Positions 1-6,764 of a stretch of 28,687 nucleotides of DNA are shown piece by piece; positions within the stretch are counted from its first letter, which is position 1; each line of letters starts with the position of its first letter. The notes under the pieces were generated by a model that had not been told where the DNA came from, made no database searches, and worked only from the letters and a program-made list of their open reading frames with translations. This stretch comes from an uncultured Coprococcus sp. (lineage in GTDB: Bacteria > Bacillota > Clostridia > Lachnospirales > Lachnospiraceae): NCBI GenBank assembly GCA_934247115.1, contig CAKQIY010000026.1, positions 1 to 28,687 of the forward strand, given 5' to 3'. The position numbers and the translations under genes were made by a program.

Positions 1-16
1 CTCCTCTATTCACCAT
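1..16 (-). CDS. Start of a CDS cut by the window edge
   Basis: An ATG (complement of 14-16) opens a frame reading M-V-N-R-G to the window edge. It is preceded on the minus strand by GGGGAG with 7 bases before the ATG, a normal Clostridial ribosome binding site. It would be the next gene downstream of the membrane protein ending at 84, separated by about 67 bases, and so could belong to the same T7SS-related stretch. Only five codons are visible and nothing can be said about its product. Confidence 0.35.
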
Positions 17-83
17 ATCTTTTCTCCCCAATATGTAGCAATAAAATCTCTTATATTGTTATATATCTTCTTTTCTTCTTGAT

Positions 84-803
84 TTAACTTTCTTCTTTTT
101 TCTGTTTTTTTATTTCCTGATCCTTTATATATTTAATGTCATATTCATGATCACTTATCTGCTGTGTGGTAACAATAAATATTTTCTCAGCATCCTCCAT
201 AGCCCGAGTTTCACCGCACAATATACAGTCATCACTTATTCTTTTATAACAATACCAAACCTCTTTGCTTCCTTTCTTTGATAATGTTATGCAAGAAACT
301 CTAATCACAAAAACACTTGAGTAAATCAGCATGATAGCGGTTTGAAACAACGCCCCACCACATATCAAAATCGTTTTATCTCCGTCTTTAACTACACTGT
401 ATAAACCTATAATTATTGGAGCCAACATCATACTTACTGCAGACGCTGCATAGCATTTTATCTCGTCCACTTTTTTTCGTTTTTCATCTGTTTTAGATTT
501 CTTATAATATATTTCCAAAAATCCAAAAACAATGGCGCATATAAATGCAATAGCACCACTCATTATCTCCAAAATGCCACTGAACGATAGAACAAAATCA
601 ACATATACATATATAAGGAATAAAAAGACTGATAACGCTATATTTTTTCTTTCTTCATTCTTTTTACTTCCCAGAATATGCTCTGCTGCCGTCCCCGTAA
701 ACGCAACTATTCCCCTAGTTATATAGACCAATACAATAATACTCATTACACATAATGTAACTTTATTCGGCAACATCTTTAGCCCATCTTCTATAATCTC
801 CAC
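84..803 (-). CDS. Unknown integral membrane protein, about five transmembrane segments
   Basis: I do not recognise a family. The 239-residue product starts at a GTG preceded by AAGGAG with 8 bases spacing. Hydrophobic stretches at about residues 15-37, 54-73, 76-97, 116-136 and 144-166 suggest five membrane passes, with Lys-rich cytosolic linkers (around 46-52 and 99-113) and a soluble C-terminal tail of about 70 residues that ends in a Lys/Glu-rich run. It lies 43 bases after the YukD-like gene on the same strand and is probably cotranscribed with it. This makes a role in, or a passenger position at, a type VII secretion locus possible, but no sequence motif proves that. The region is more AT-rich than the ribosomal genes further on. 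Confidence 0.6.
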   Translation of the reverse strand: MEIIEDGLKMLPNKVTLCVMSIIVLVYITRGIVAFTGTAAEHILGSKKNEERKNIALSVFLFLIYVYVDFVLSFSGILEIMSGAIAFICAIVFGFLEIYYKKSKTDEKRKKVDEIKCYAASAVSMMLAPIIIGLYSVVKDGDKTILICGGALFQTAIMLIYSSVFVIRVSCITLSKKGSKEVWYCYKRISDDCILCGETRAMEDAEKIFIVTTQQISDHEYDIKYIKDQEIKKQKKEES

Positions 804-846
804 CCATATTTCTCCTTTATCTCCTGCCAGCCTTCCTACATCAATA

Positions 847-1080
847 TCAGCTTATCCCCATTTTCACCTGATAACTCTTCAATACCCTGTCAGGATCCAT
901 GGCTATCCCCTCACGGGACAGAACCACTATCCACTGCTCACGATCGATATAGGATGTGCCAAGATACTGCGACAACACATCCAGTGTATCTGTTATGATG
1001 TCGCGTATCTGTGCATTCTCATTATATTCAACATCGAATTCCCTCTTCATGCCGGGAACGACCATCTGAATTTTAATCAC
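847..1080 (-). CDS. YukD/EsaB-like small ubiquitin-fold protein (type VII secretion accessory)
   Basis: The product is 77 residues, starting at GTG with an AGGAGG site 9 bases upstream. The pattern fits the YukD/EsaB ubiquitin-like family: an N-terminal beta hairpin (IKIQMVVPG...REFDVEY), a helix (IRDIITDTLDVLSQYL), then WIVVLSREGIAMD and a final L-x-x-Y-x-V-x-x-G turn comparable to the EsaB ending 'L-x-D-Y-x-I-x-x-G'. YukD/EsaB proteins are cytosolic components of Firmicutes type VII secretion systems. The assignment rests on fold-level pattern and on the neighbouring EssC remnant, since the family is very divergent. The gene looks intact, unlike the ATPase upstream. The last beta strand seems short compared with EsaB. 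Confidence 0.6.
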   Translation of the reverse strand: MIKIQMVVPGMKREFDVEYNENAQIRDIITDTLDVLSQYLGTSYIDREQWIVVLSREGIAMDPDRVLKSYQVKMGIS

Positions 1081-1110
1081 GCTTTATCTGCCTCCTGTAC
1101 TGCGGTATGA

Positions 1111-1260
1111 CTATCTGCAATATATCTCTGCCACATCTCTTCTGTTCTGGAATATATCCCATGTAGGATTCTCAGGGATCTCCGGAATGCATTCTGCCAC
1201 AACCCGGGCAGTTTCTGCCATGGCGCGGCTCATGTCGCGAAGAGTCTCTATTCTTTCCAC
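1111..1260 (-). CDS. Possible 49-residue small ORF between EssC remnant and YukD-like gene
   Basis: A frame opens at GTG 1260 (internal ATG at 1233), overlaps the last codons of the EssC remnant in another frame, and stops at 1111, 30 bases before the YukD-like start. The product begins V-E-R-I-E-T-L-R-D-M, contains the Pro-rich stretch IPEIPENPTWDIF, and ends E-I-Y-C-R. There is no clear ribosome binding site. It may be translated by coupling to the upstream frame, may be a C-terminal scrap of a decayed gene, or may be chance. I see no known family. Confidence 0.3.
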   Translation of the reverse strand: MERIETLRDMSRAMAETARVVAECIPEIPENPTWDIFQNRRDVAEIYCR

Positions 1261-1760
1261 AGACTGTAGTCCCTGGTATATCCGTTGTGTATTGCTATAT
1301 CGGCGAGGTAGTCCTTTACAGCGTCCAGCTGTGTCACACTGTTCGCCGGGCTAGATACCCTGGCAGTCTTCTTTTTGCCCATGATTTTCATTCCAGTATC
1401 CGACAGGATTCCCATCCTACTATCCTCACCAGCGCAATTATCATTCTTGTATTCCGCACCACTCCAGCCAGACTGAAAGAGCTCATACACTTCATCATTG
1501 CCAACCTGTATGAATAGATGTGGGACCGGCAGTTCCGCCTCACTGGTCTTTACAAGCTTAGTGTAATTATTGATGTTATTGACTCCAGTCTCATTGAAAA
1601 CACGCTGTCTGCGCATATTCTCACTCTTTATTGAGACCATAGCCCTCTTGATCGCACTTCCCGAAAGGTTTGATATAGCACCTATCATATGTGGCAGGCC
1701 ATCAAACAAATTGGCAATACCACGGAAATCATCAAGTGTACATAACATTTTCGTTCTCAT
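1248..1760 (-). pseudogene. Remnant of EssC-type FtsK/SpoIIIE ATPase of a type VII secretion system
   Basis: Residues 10-85 match the core of an EssC ATPase domain: 'LDDFRGIANLFDGLPHMIG' corresponds to the usual 'IDFKGGGMANLF..LPH..G' strand, followed by ISNL.G..IKRAMVSIKSE..RRQR.F.E.GVNNIN.Y.KL and PHLFI. In intact EssC, PHLFI runs into a DE(F)AEL Walker-B region and about 100 further residues before 'VGNDEVYELFQSGWSGAEY'. Here PHLFI is joined directly to QVGNDEVYELFQSG, so that block is deleted in frame. The Gly-Gly-Gly loop is also reduced and the N-terminal bulk of EssC (normally well over 1000 residues) is absent. The 170-residue product ends in a degenerate 'TQLDAVKDYLADIA' tail, as seen after D1 in EssC. 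No ribosome binding site precedes ATG 1760. It cannot be an active ATPase. Confidence 0.75.
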
Positions 1761-1765
1761 CTATT

Positions 1766-1794
1766 AGTTTAGCTATGTCATTGAAAAATGTCAA
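1766..1794 (-). promoter_or_regulatory. Promoter TTGACA-17-TAAACT upstream of EssC remnant
   Basis: On the minus strand TTGACA (1789-1794) and TAAACT (1766-1771) are separated by 17 bases. The expected transcription start is close to 1759-1760, that is, at the ATG of the EssC remnant, so the message would be nearly leaderless for that frame. It probably serves the YukD-like and membrane protein genes further down. Confidence 0.5.
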
Positions 1795-1877
1795 TATTGC
1801 TATCAGTAGTACTTTTGTGTTTTTGTATCTACTGGCTAGGATTTTTGATATTTTTGTCAGAAAATAATAAAAACTCA

Positions 1878-1905
1878 TTGAAAAATATGCATATTGAAAT
1901 ATAAT
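1878..1905 (+). promoter_or_regulatory. Promoter TTGAAA-16-TATAAT with a 12-bp palindrome in the spacer
   Basis: TTGAAA (1878-1883) and TATAAT (1900-1905) have a 16-base spacer. The spacer contains the perfect palindrome AATATGCATATT (1884-1895), a candidate operator for a dimeric repressor such as the PadR protein encoded at 3812. The first gene starts at TTG 1970. Confidence 0.55.
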
Positions 1906-1969
1906 AATATATAGGTTACTAATGCACTTTTCCCTAACGAAGATAATAAAAAGAATAAAGGAGGATATA

Positions 1970-2470
1970 TTGAAAAACGACATAGAAAGCAATGCAGATG
2001 AGCTGATCATATACACATATCTGCAAATGATCAGGCAGGAGCTTCCTCTGCACGACAGAAAAGAGGAAAAGTCATATCTGCAAAACCTCAGCATCCTTAT
2101 ACACGATTATGCTGAGTCATCTGATGATACCATATTGACTATAGACCGGCTTACCAGCACATTTGGAGAACCAAAGGATGTCGCCGCTGCCTATGTGCAA
2201 TCGCTGACCGCCGGCGATATAAAGGTATGGTATAAGAAAAAGTCTATAAAAATGTTTTCACTTTTTGCTATAGTTGCTGCCATCATTATTGCGATCACAA
2301 TGCACTTTTTTCTGCAGTGGCAAAACTTCAGACACAACGGAGCACCTGTAACGGTAACATATCAGCATAAGATAGGAACCCCCGATGACGATTATGATTA
2401 TTGGGAACATGATACAGTGATTGCTGCCGATGTTTTCTCTACCACGGAAGATGATGCTGCAGAGAATTAA
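1970..2470 (+). CDS. HAAS-like membrane-anchored signalling protein, copy 1
   Basis: The 166-residue protein resembles the HAAS/DUF1700 type: an N-terminal helical bundle (YLQMIRQELPLHDRKEEKSYLQNL...), the characteristic 'T.FGEPKDVA' motif at residues 63-72, then one transmembrane segment at about 93-116 and a short acidic extracytoplasmic tail. I chose TTG 1970 because AAAGGAGG lies 5 bases upstream; an in-frame ATG at 1922 lacks a ribosome binding site and lies just past the promoter. The next gene is a clear paralogue that also starts with TTG, which supports this choice. HAAS proteins are often genetically paired with PadR regulators, and a padR gene lies about 1.3 kb downstream. Molecular function is unknown. 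It may be listed as a domain of unknown function such as DUF6120, which I recall only loosely. Confidence 0.7.
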   Translation: MKNDIESNADELIIYTYLQMIRQELPLHDRKEEKSYLQNLSILIHDYAESSDDTILTIDRLTSTFGEPKDVAAAYVQSLTAGDIKVWYKKKSIKMFSLFAIVAAIIIAITMHFFLQWQNFRHNGAPVTVTYQHKIGTPDDDYDYWEHDTVIAADVFSTTEDDAAEN

Positions 2471-2521
2471 ACTTAAAATGAAAATATTTTTATATATATT
2501 TATGAAGGAGACTATACTACA

Positions 2522-2998
2522 TTGAAACGCGACCCACAATTAAGACAAAACGAAAAACTTGCTCGAAAATATCTGAAATCTGTCAGAGAGGAGCTTCCTT
2601 TGCATGGGAACAGAGGAAGAAAGTACATGCAAAATATCAGCTATCCCATATATGACTTCGCTACATCCCATGGCACTACCCCATTGACTATGGAAGATCT
2701 TACAGATGCTTTCGGGAAACCCAAAGACATCGCCACCAATTATAAGTTTTTACTTACACTTGACGATATCAAGGAATGGCATCTCGGAAGATATCGATTA
2801 TTGTCATTCATTTTTATGGCAATCTTTACCGCCTGCCTTATCATTGTGTCATATACTTATCAGCAGTGGAAGTTTGATAAAGAGACAAAGATCAGCTCGG
2901 TAGAAGTCACAATATATGAACATGGTGATTACAGCATACATGAAGATGATGAAAACTTGATCGTTGCTTTACCCGAACAATATATTACTTCTCAATAG
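2522..2998 (+). CDS. HAAS-like membrane-anchored signalling protein, copy 2
   Basis: A paralogue of the preceding gene, 158 residues, starting at TTG 2522 with AAGGAG about 11 bases upstream. Shared landmarks are 'REELPLHG' (residues 22-29), 'KYMQNIS..IYDFA' (34-47), 'AFGKPKDIA' (63-71) and a single transmembrane helix at about 92-113 followed by Q-Q-W-K. The tails after the membrane segment differ and are acidic (EDDEN). The two genes arose by tandem duplication and are 51 bases apart, so probably cotranscribed from the 1878 promoter. The conserved cytosolic half and divergent outer tail suggest that the two copies share an inner partner but sense or touch different outer ones. That is inference. 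Confidence 0.7.
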   Translation: MKRDPQLRQNEKLARKYLKSVREELPLHGNRGRKYMQNISYPIYDFATSHGTTPLTMEDLTDAFGKPKDIATNYKFLLTLDDIKEWHLGRYRLLSFIFMAIFTACLIIVSYTYQQWKFDKETKISSVEVTIYEHGDYSIHEDDENLIVALPEQYITSQ

Positions 2999-3027
2999 AC
3001 AAACACAAAATATACGGAGGATCAAAT

Positions 3028-3510
3028 ATGAAAACTAAAATCAACCGCTTAATTGCAATATTATGTATACTTATCATATGCTTCCCATCAGCGATACCTG
3101 CACAGGCAGATACCTCTGACCAGGAGGACAACACCATAGCATATTACACAGTCACTATAACCGAATACCCTGAATCCCCGGAATTCCCGGAGACATGTTC
3201 AGCCAGAACCACATATACCAAAACCGCATCCAAAGTCATAGCCTACAAGAACTCATCCGGAACCACCCTGTGGGAGCTGAAGATGACTGGTACATTTCAA
3301 TATAACGGAACTTCCTGCACATGCACATATGGAGTCGCTTCAACCACAGATATTTCATCCAGCTGGAAGTCCTCTGTCGACAGCTGCACCAGAAGCGGAA
3401 ATAATCTGACTGCGACTGCCACTGGCAAGAGATATTCTTCAGGCTCTGTAGTGGAGACAGTAAGCCGAGGCGGCACTCTGTCCTGCTCAAAGTACGGAGT
3501 AATATCCTAG
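3028..3510 (+). CDS. Small secreted Cys-containing protein of unknown function (DUF6147-like)
   Basis: A 160-residue protein with a classical signal peptide: basic start MKTKINR, hydrophobic core to about residue 20, and an A-Q-A cleavage site near residue 27. The mature part is rich in Ser and Thr and has the repeated beta-type pattern 'SGTTLWELKMTGTFQYNGTSC', followed by C.Y, SSWKSS, S..SCTRSGN and a final LSCSKYGVIS. Several cysteines could form disulfides. It resembles small secreted proteins of Clostridia that I recall as DUF6147, with no known function. ATG 3028 has a GGAGG site 8 bases upstream. It lies 29 bases after the second HAAS-like gene and is the last gene before a terminator, so it is likely the exported output of this three-gene unit. 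Confidence 0.65.
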   Translation: MKTKINRLIAILCILIICFPSAIPAQADTSDQEDNTIAYYTVTITEYPESPEFPETCSARTTYTKTASKVIAYKNSSGTTLWELKMTGTFQYNGTSCTCTYGVASTTDISSSWKSSVDSCTRSGNNLTATATGKRYSSGSVVETVSRGGTLSCSKYGVIS

Positions 3511-3541
3511 CACGATCACAACAGTCCCCTTCATACATAAC

Positions 3542-3588
3542 AAATCCCCACAGCATACATCATGTATGTCTGTGGGGATTTGCTTTTA
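3542..3588 (+). terminator. Hairpin terminator after the HAAS/secreted protein operon
   Basis: AAATCCCCACAG (3542-3553) pairs with CTGTGGGGATTT (3570-3581). The loop holds a further self-complementary CATACAT/ATGTATG, and the 3' arm is followed by GCTTTTATC. The region 3589-3743 beyond it shows nothing else I can support. Confidence 0.7.
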
Positions 3589-3743
3589 TCTCCATCTTGC
3601 CTGCGCTGTCCTTCACCACCACCAATGTGGTCTTGGCGGTATATAATATTACAATTATACCCTATGCTGTAGTATGATGCACAGGAAAAATGTGTAATAA
3701 TCCGTTTATTTTCACAAAATTGCGTTCTTTATAAAAAGAAGGG

Positions 3744-3772
3744 TTGCAAATATTTGATTTACCAATTACAAT
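3744..3772 (+). promoter_or_regulatory. padR promoter TTGCAA-17-TACAAT
   Basis: TTGCAA (3744-3749) and TACAAT (3767-3772) are 17 bases apart. The perfect 10-bp palindrome CAAATATTTG (3747-3756) overlaps the -35 box and could be an autoregulatory operator. Expected start is near 3779, giving a leader of about 33 bases. Confidence 0.6.
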
Positions 3773-3811
3773 CAATAGAGAATTATTTCTTAATTGTACG
3801 AGGTGATAACA

Positions 3812-4252
3812 ATGGAAAACGTATTAAACAGCAACATATACGGTGCAAATCTTCTTGCCCAGGATTCAGACAGGGACAAGGAGATTGCGGCAGTACAGGA
3901 GAAGGTCAATACTAAGCCTAACTTCATCCGAGGCTCAGTTGAGCTGCTGGTGCTCTATCTGCTCAGCAAGAAGGATTACTATGGCTACGAGCTGTCACAG
4001 CTCATGGAGACTTTGTCAGATGGTGTGATCAAGATCCCTATCGGCTCTCTCTACCCAGCTCTGTATAAGCTGATCGAATATGGCTTTATATCCGATCACA
4101 AAGAGCAGATTGGCAAGAGAATGGTCAGGGTCTACTATCACCTGGAGCAGCCTGGCCGCCAGCGTCTGAACATTCTTGTATCCGAATATAACAGGGTACA
4201 CAATGCCATATCATCTATACTGAATTATACTCCAGATGCTGAAGAAGAGTAA
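3812..4252 (+). CDS. PadR-family transcriptional regulator
   Basis: The 146-residue protein has an N-terminal extension of about 38 residues, then the PadR winged helix: 'GSVELLVLYLLSKKDYYGYELSQLME' (helices 1-2), 'IGSLYPALYKLIEYGFI' (recognition helix, with the signature S-L-Y-P-A-L) and the wing 'KRMVRVYYHLEQPGRQRL', with a short C-terminal dimerisation helix. PadR proteins are dimeric repressors of membrane or stress genes and often sit beside HAAS/DUF1700 genes, as here. ATG 3812 is chosen because GAGGTG lies 6 bases upstream; the in-frame TTG at 3794 has no such site. It has its own promoter and ends in a terminator shared with the convergent flotillin gene. Confidence 0.9.
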   Translation: MENVLNSNIYGANLLAQDSDRDKEIAAVQEKVNTKPNFIRGSVELLVLYLLSKKDYYGYELSQLMETLSDGVIKIPIGSLYPALYKLIEYGFISDHKEQIGKRMVRVYYHLEQPGRQRLNILVSEYNRVHNAISSILNYTPDAEEE

Positions 4253-4297
4253 AAAAACCGTTGTTCATGAACTCATTCATGAACAACGGTCTTTTTT
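4251..4297. terminator. Bidirectional terminator between padR and flotillin
   Basis: A perfect stem of 15 base pairs, ACCGTTGTTCATGAA (4257-4271) with its complement ending at 4290, is flanked by seven A on the left and seven T on the right. It can therefore stop transcription from both convergent genes. Confidence 0.9.
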
Positions 4298-5790
4298 TAT
4301 TTATCTTTTGTCTCTGATGTATCTGACATCTGAACACTTACGCCTTCAAGCCCTGATACATTGATGTTCTTGTTGACCTTCGCATCGTATGTATTGGCAC
4401 GCATGATCTCTGCAATGTCTATACCTGTGGTCTCTTTCACAGACTCTATGGTCTGAGCCAGTACCTGTGGAACATAAGATCCCATGGAGCCTACCCCTGA
4501 TCCATTGCCATCTATGATAGTAACCTTGTCGATGGTTGAAAGTGGCTCTGCAATAGCCTTTGCCATCTCCGGAAGTGCATTGACTATCATCTCTACCATA
4601 GCTGCCTGACCATACTTCTTCATGGCCTCTGCTTTCTTCTCAAGGGCTTCAGCCTCTGCGATACCCTTGGCTTCGATGGCCTTCGCCTCTGCCTCTCCTA
4701 CAGCGCGGATACCTTCAGCCTCCTGCTGCTTTGCAAAGAGATCTGCCTCTGCCTGTGCTTTTCTGGCCTCTGCCTCCTGCTGCTTCTCGAACTTGTCAGC
4801 CTCTGCATTTCTCTGTCTCTGATAAAGCTGTGCATCAGCCTCCTGCTGCTTTGCGAACTTGTCAGCCTCTGCCTTCTTTCGTATCTCTGCATTGAGGGAC
4901 TGTTCCTTTACGTCAGCCTCTCTCTTCTTCAGATCTACCTCCTTCTCCTGTCTGGCTATATCAGCCTCAGTCTTTGTGATCTCGATGGTCTTTCTCTGAG
5001 CCTCTTTCTGAATCTCATAAGCGGCATCAGCCTCAGCTCTCTTGGTGTCCTCCACTGTTTTCAGTTCTGACTTCTTGATAGACAGCTCGTTCTGCTTGAT
5101 GGATATCTCTGTCTGTGCAAGTACCTGGGCATCGTTGGACTCCTTCGCCGCCTGAGCCTGAGCTATAGCCACGTCTCTGTCAGCATTCGCCTTGGCTATG
5201 CTGGCATTCTTCTGAATTGCAGCCATGTTGTCCTGACCAAGTGCTATGATAAGATCGTTCTGATCTTCTACGTGCTGTATATTACAGGATATGATCTCGA
5301 TACCAAGTCTGTTCATATCAACCTGGGCTTTCTCCTGTACCTGATCACCAAATGACTTTCTGTCGTTACACAGATCCTTCAGACTGATGGTTCCTATGAT
5401 CTCTCGCATGTTACCCTGTAATGAATCAACCAGCGCCTCCATGATCTGAGGCTCTTTCATGTTCAGGAAGTTCTTCATGGCAAGCTGGATACCCTCTTCA
5501 TCGGTACGTATCTTTATCTTTGCCACCGCATCTATATTGACACCGATGAAATCAAGCGTTGGAACATAGTCTCCTGTCTTGATATCGATACTTATCTGCT
5601 TTATCAGCAGTTCGTCCTTTCTCTCAAAGAACGGTATCTTAAGTCCCGCTCTACCTATAAGTATCTTCGGTTTCTTTCTAAGTCCTGATATAATATACGC
5701 CTTATTTGGCGGAGCCTTGACATAGCTCACACAGAACACTATAAAAACTACCGCTACAACTACAATTGTAACTATCAATCCCAGTTTCAT
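4297..5790 (-). CDS. floT: Flotillin (SPFH-domain membrane scaffold protein)
   Basis: A 497-residue protein with one N-terminal hydrophobic segment (residues 4-24), then 'APPNKAYIISG' and an SPFH/band-7 domain to about residue 190. A coiled coil of some 200 residues follows, rich in E-A/A-E pairs, with near-repeats such as EADKFAKQQEADA, EADKFEKQQEAEA and EADLFAKQQEAEG, and a C-terminal segment containing 'ALPEMAKAIAEPLSTIDKVTIID' typical of flotillins. Bacterial flotillins (FloT/YuaG) oligomerise in functional membrane microdomains and affect fluidity and assembly of membrane complexes. ATG 5790 has AAGGAGG 7 bases upstream, and an in-frame ATG 24 bases earlier lacks it. It is monocistronic, with its own strong promoter and the shared terminator. 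No NfeD partner is visible. Confidence 0.92.
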   Translation of the reverse strand: MKLGLIVTIVVVAVVFIVFCVSYVKAPPNKAYIISGLRKKPKILIGRAGLKIPFFERKDELLIKQISIDIKTGDYVPTLDFIGVNIDAVAKIKIRTDEEGIQLAMKNFLNMKEPQIMEALVDSLQGNMREIIGTISLKDLCNDRKSFGDQVQEKAQVDMNRLGIEIISCNIQHVEDQNDLIIALGQDNMAAIQKNASIAKANADRDVAIAQAQAAKESNDAQVLAQTEISIKQNELSIKKSELKTVEDTKRAEADAAYEIQKEAQRKTIEITKTEADIARQEKEVDLKKREADVKEQSLNAEIRKKAEADKFAKQQEADAQLYQRQRNAEADKFEKQQEAEARKAQAEADLFAKQQEAEGIRAVGEAEAKAIEAKGIAEAEALEKKAEAMKKYGQAAMVEMIVNALPEMAKAIAEPLSTIDKVTIIDGNGSGVGSMGSYVPQVLAQTIESVKETTGIDIAEIMRANTYDAKVNKNINVSGLEGVSVQMSDTSETKDK

Positions 5791-5838
5791 ACATTTACCT
5801 CCTTGTATGTGCAATCCCTATATGTTATGACAATATCC

Positions 5839-5867
5839 AGTATAAAATGTCATTTTTCGACTGTCAA
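5839..5867 (-). promoter_or_regulatory. Flotillin promoter TTGACA-17-TATACT
   Basis: On the minus strand TTGACA (5862-5867) and TATACT (5839-5844) are separated by 17 bases, a near-consensus housekeeping promoter. It gives a leader of about 42 bases before ATG 5790. Confidence 0.75.
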
Positions 5868-5929
5868 TGCGCTGGATTGATACGTTATAAATTGTAACAA
5901 TCTTTATGATTTATCTTATGCTATCTACA

Positions 5930-5987
5930 AAAAGCCCCACACCCTACGCAATATCCTGAAGATATCTCATAGTGGTGTGGGGCTTTT
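5930..5987 (-). terminator. Terminator after rplA
   Basis: On the minus strand AAAAGCCCCACACC (5974-5987) pairs with GGTGTGGGGCTTTT (5930-5943), a 14-bp stem ending in a T run. It closes the rpmG-secE-nusG-rplK-rplA unit directly after rplA. The loop holds a weaker GATATC self-complementary pair. Confidence 0.85.
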
Positions 5988-6016
5988 GTGTGTCTGACGC
6001 TCAGATCAACCAGCTT

Positions 6017-6709
6017 TTATACGTAGCTTGTTGTGTTGATCTTTACACCAGGGCCCATTGTTGAAGCAATTACAACGCTCTTAAGGTACTGACCCTTAGC
6101 AGCTGCTGGCTTTGCCTTAACAATAGCATTTATTAATGTCTGGAAATTCTCGTTTAACTGTTCCTCTGTGAAAGAAACCTTTCCCACTGGCACATGGATA
6201 ATGTTGGCTTTGTCAAGTCTGTACTCTATCTTACCAGCTTTGATATCTGAGATAGCCTTTGTTACATCCATAGTAACTGTTCCAGCCTTTGGGTTTGGCA
6301 TGAGACCCTTTGGTCCAAGTACACGACCAAGACGTCCTACAACGCCCATCATATCAGGTGTTGCTACTACAACGTCGAAGTCTAACCATCCCTCGTTCTG
6401 GATCTTTGGTACCAGCTCGTCTCCACCAGCGTAATCAGCGCCTGCTGCAAGAGCCTCGTCAACCTTTGCACCCTTTGCAAATACGAGAACCTTAACAGTC
6501 TTACCTGTTCCGTGTGGAAGAACTACAGCACCACGAACCTGCTGATCAGCGTGACGTCCATCAACACCGAGTCTCAGGTGAGCCTCTACTGTCTCATCAA
6601 ACTTAGCTGAAGCCATCTTCTTAACTAAAGCAACTGCCTCAGTTGCCTCGTAAGCAGCTGTCTTATCATAGAGCTTGCTTGCATCTACATATTTCTTACT
6701 CTTTATCAT
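6017..6709 (-). CDS. rplA: Ribosomal protein L1
   Basis: The 230 residues match full-length bacterial L1: N-terminal 'KSKKYVDASKLYDKTAAYE..EAV.LVKK...AKFDETVEAHLRLGVD', the central 'LPHGTGKTVKVLVFAKG' and 'MGVVGRLGRVLGPKGLMPNPKAGTVT' region, and the ending 'TMGPGVKI'. L1 forms the mobile L1 stalk of the 50S subunit, binds helices 76-78 of 23S rRNA and represses its own operon by binding a mimic on mRNA. ATG 6709 is preceded by GGAGG. It follows rplK by 55 bases and is followed by a terminator rather than by rplJ-rplL. An L1-binding-like RNA hairpin lies in the 5' gap. Confidence 0.98.
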   Translation of the reverse strand: MIKSKKYVDASKLYDKTAAYEATEAVALVKKMASAKFDETVEAHLRLGVDGRHADQQVRGAVVLPHGTGKTVKVLVFAKGAKVDEALAAGADYAGGDELVPKIQNEGWLDFDVVVATPDMMGVVGRLGRVLGPKGLMPNPKAGTVTMDVTKAISDIKAGKIEYRLDKANIIHVPVGKVSFTEEQLNENFQTLINAIVKAKPAAAKGQYLKSVVIASTMGPGVKINTTSYV

Positions 6710-6723
6710 TATTATAAACCTCC

Positions 6724-6753
6724 TGTGGTCATATCGGGAGCGACCCTCCCACT
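6724..6753 (-). promoter_or_regulatory. L1-binding-like RNA hairpin before rplA
   Basis: Minus-strand RNA between rplK and rplA reads AGTGGGAGGGTCGCTCCC followed by GATATGACCACA. GTGG pairs with CCAC at the base, and GGGAG pairs with CTCCC above, leaving the asymmetric ATGA-type loop that mimics the L1 site on 23S rRNA. It overlaps the approach to the rplA ribosome binding site (GGAGG follows at once), so L1 binding would block rplA translation. Confidence 0.7.
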
Positions 6754-6764
6754 AAATATCTGTA

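Noticed and set aside
1922..1969. ATG 1922 as start of the first HAAS-like gene
   Set aside because: It has no ribosome binding site, whereas TTG 1970 has AAAGGAGG 5 bases upstream and matches the TTG start of the paralogue.
4622..4822. Plus-strand frame rich in Ala-Ser opposite flotillin
   Set aside because: It is the antisense shadow of the Glu-Ala coiled-coil repeats of flotillin.
4800..5000. Possible DNA-level tandem repeat within flotillin
   Set aside because: The similarity reflects the repeated EADKF.KQQEAEA coiled-coil segments normal for flotillins, not an independent repeat.
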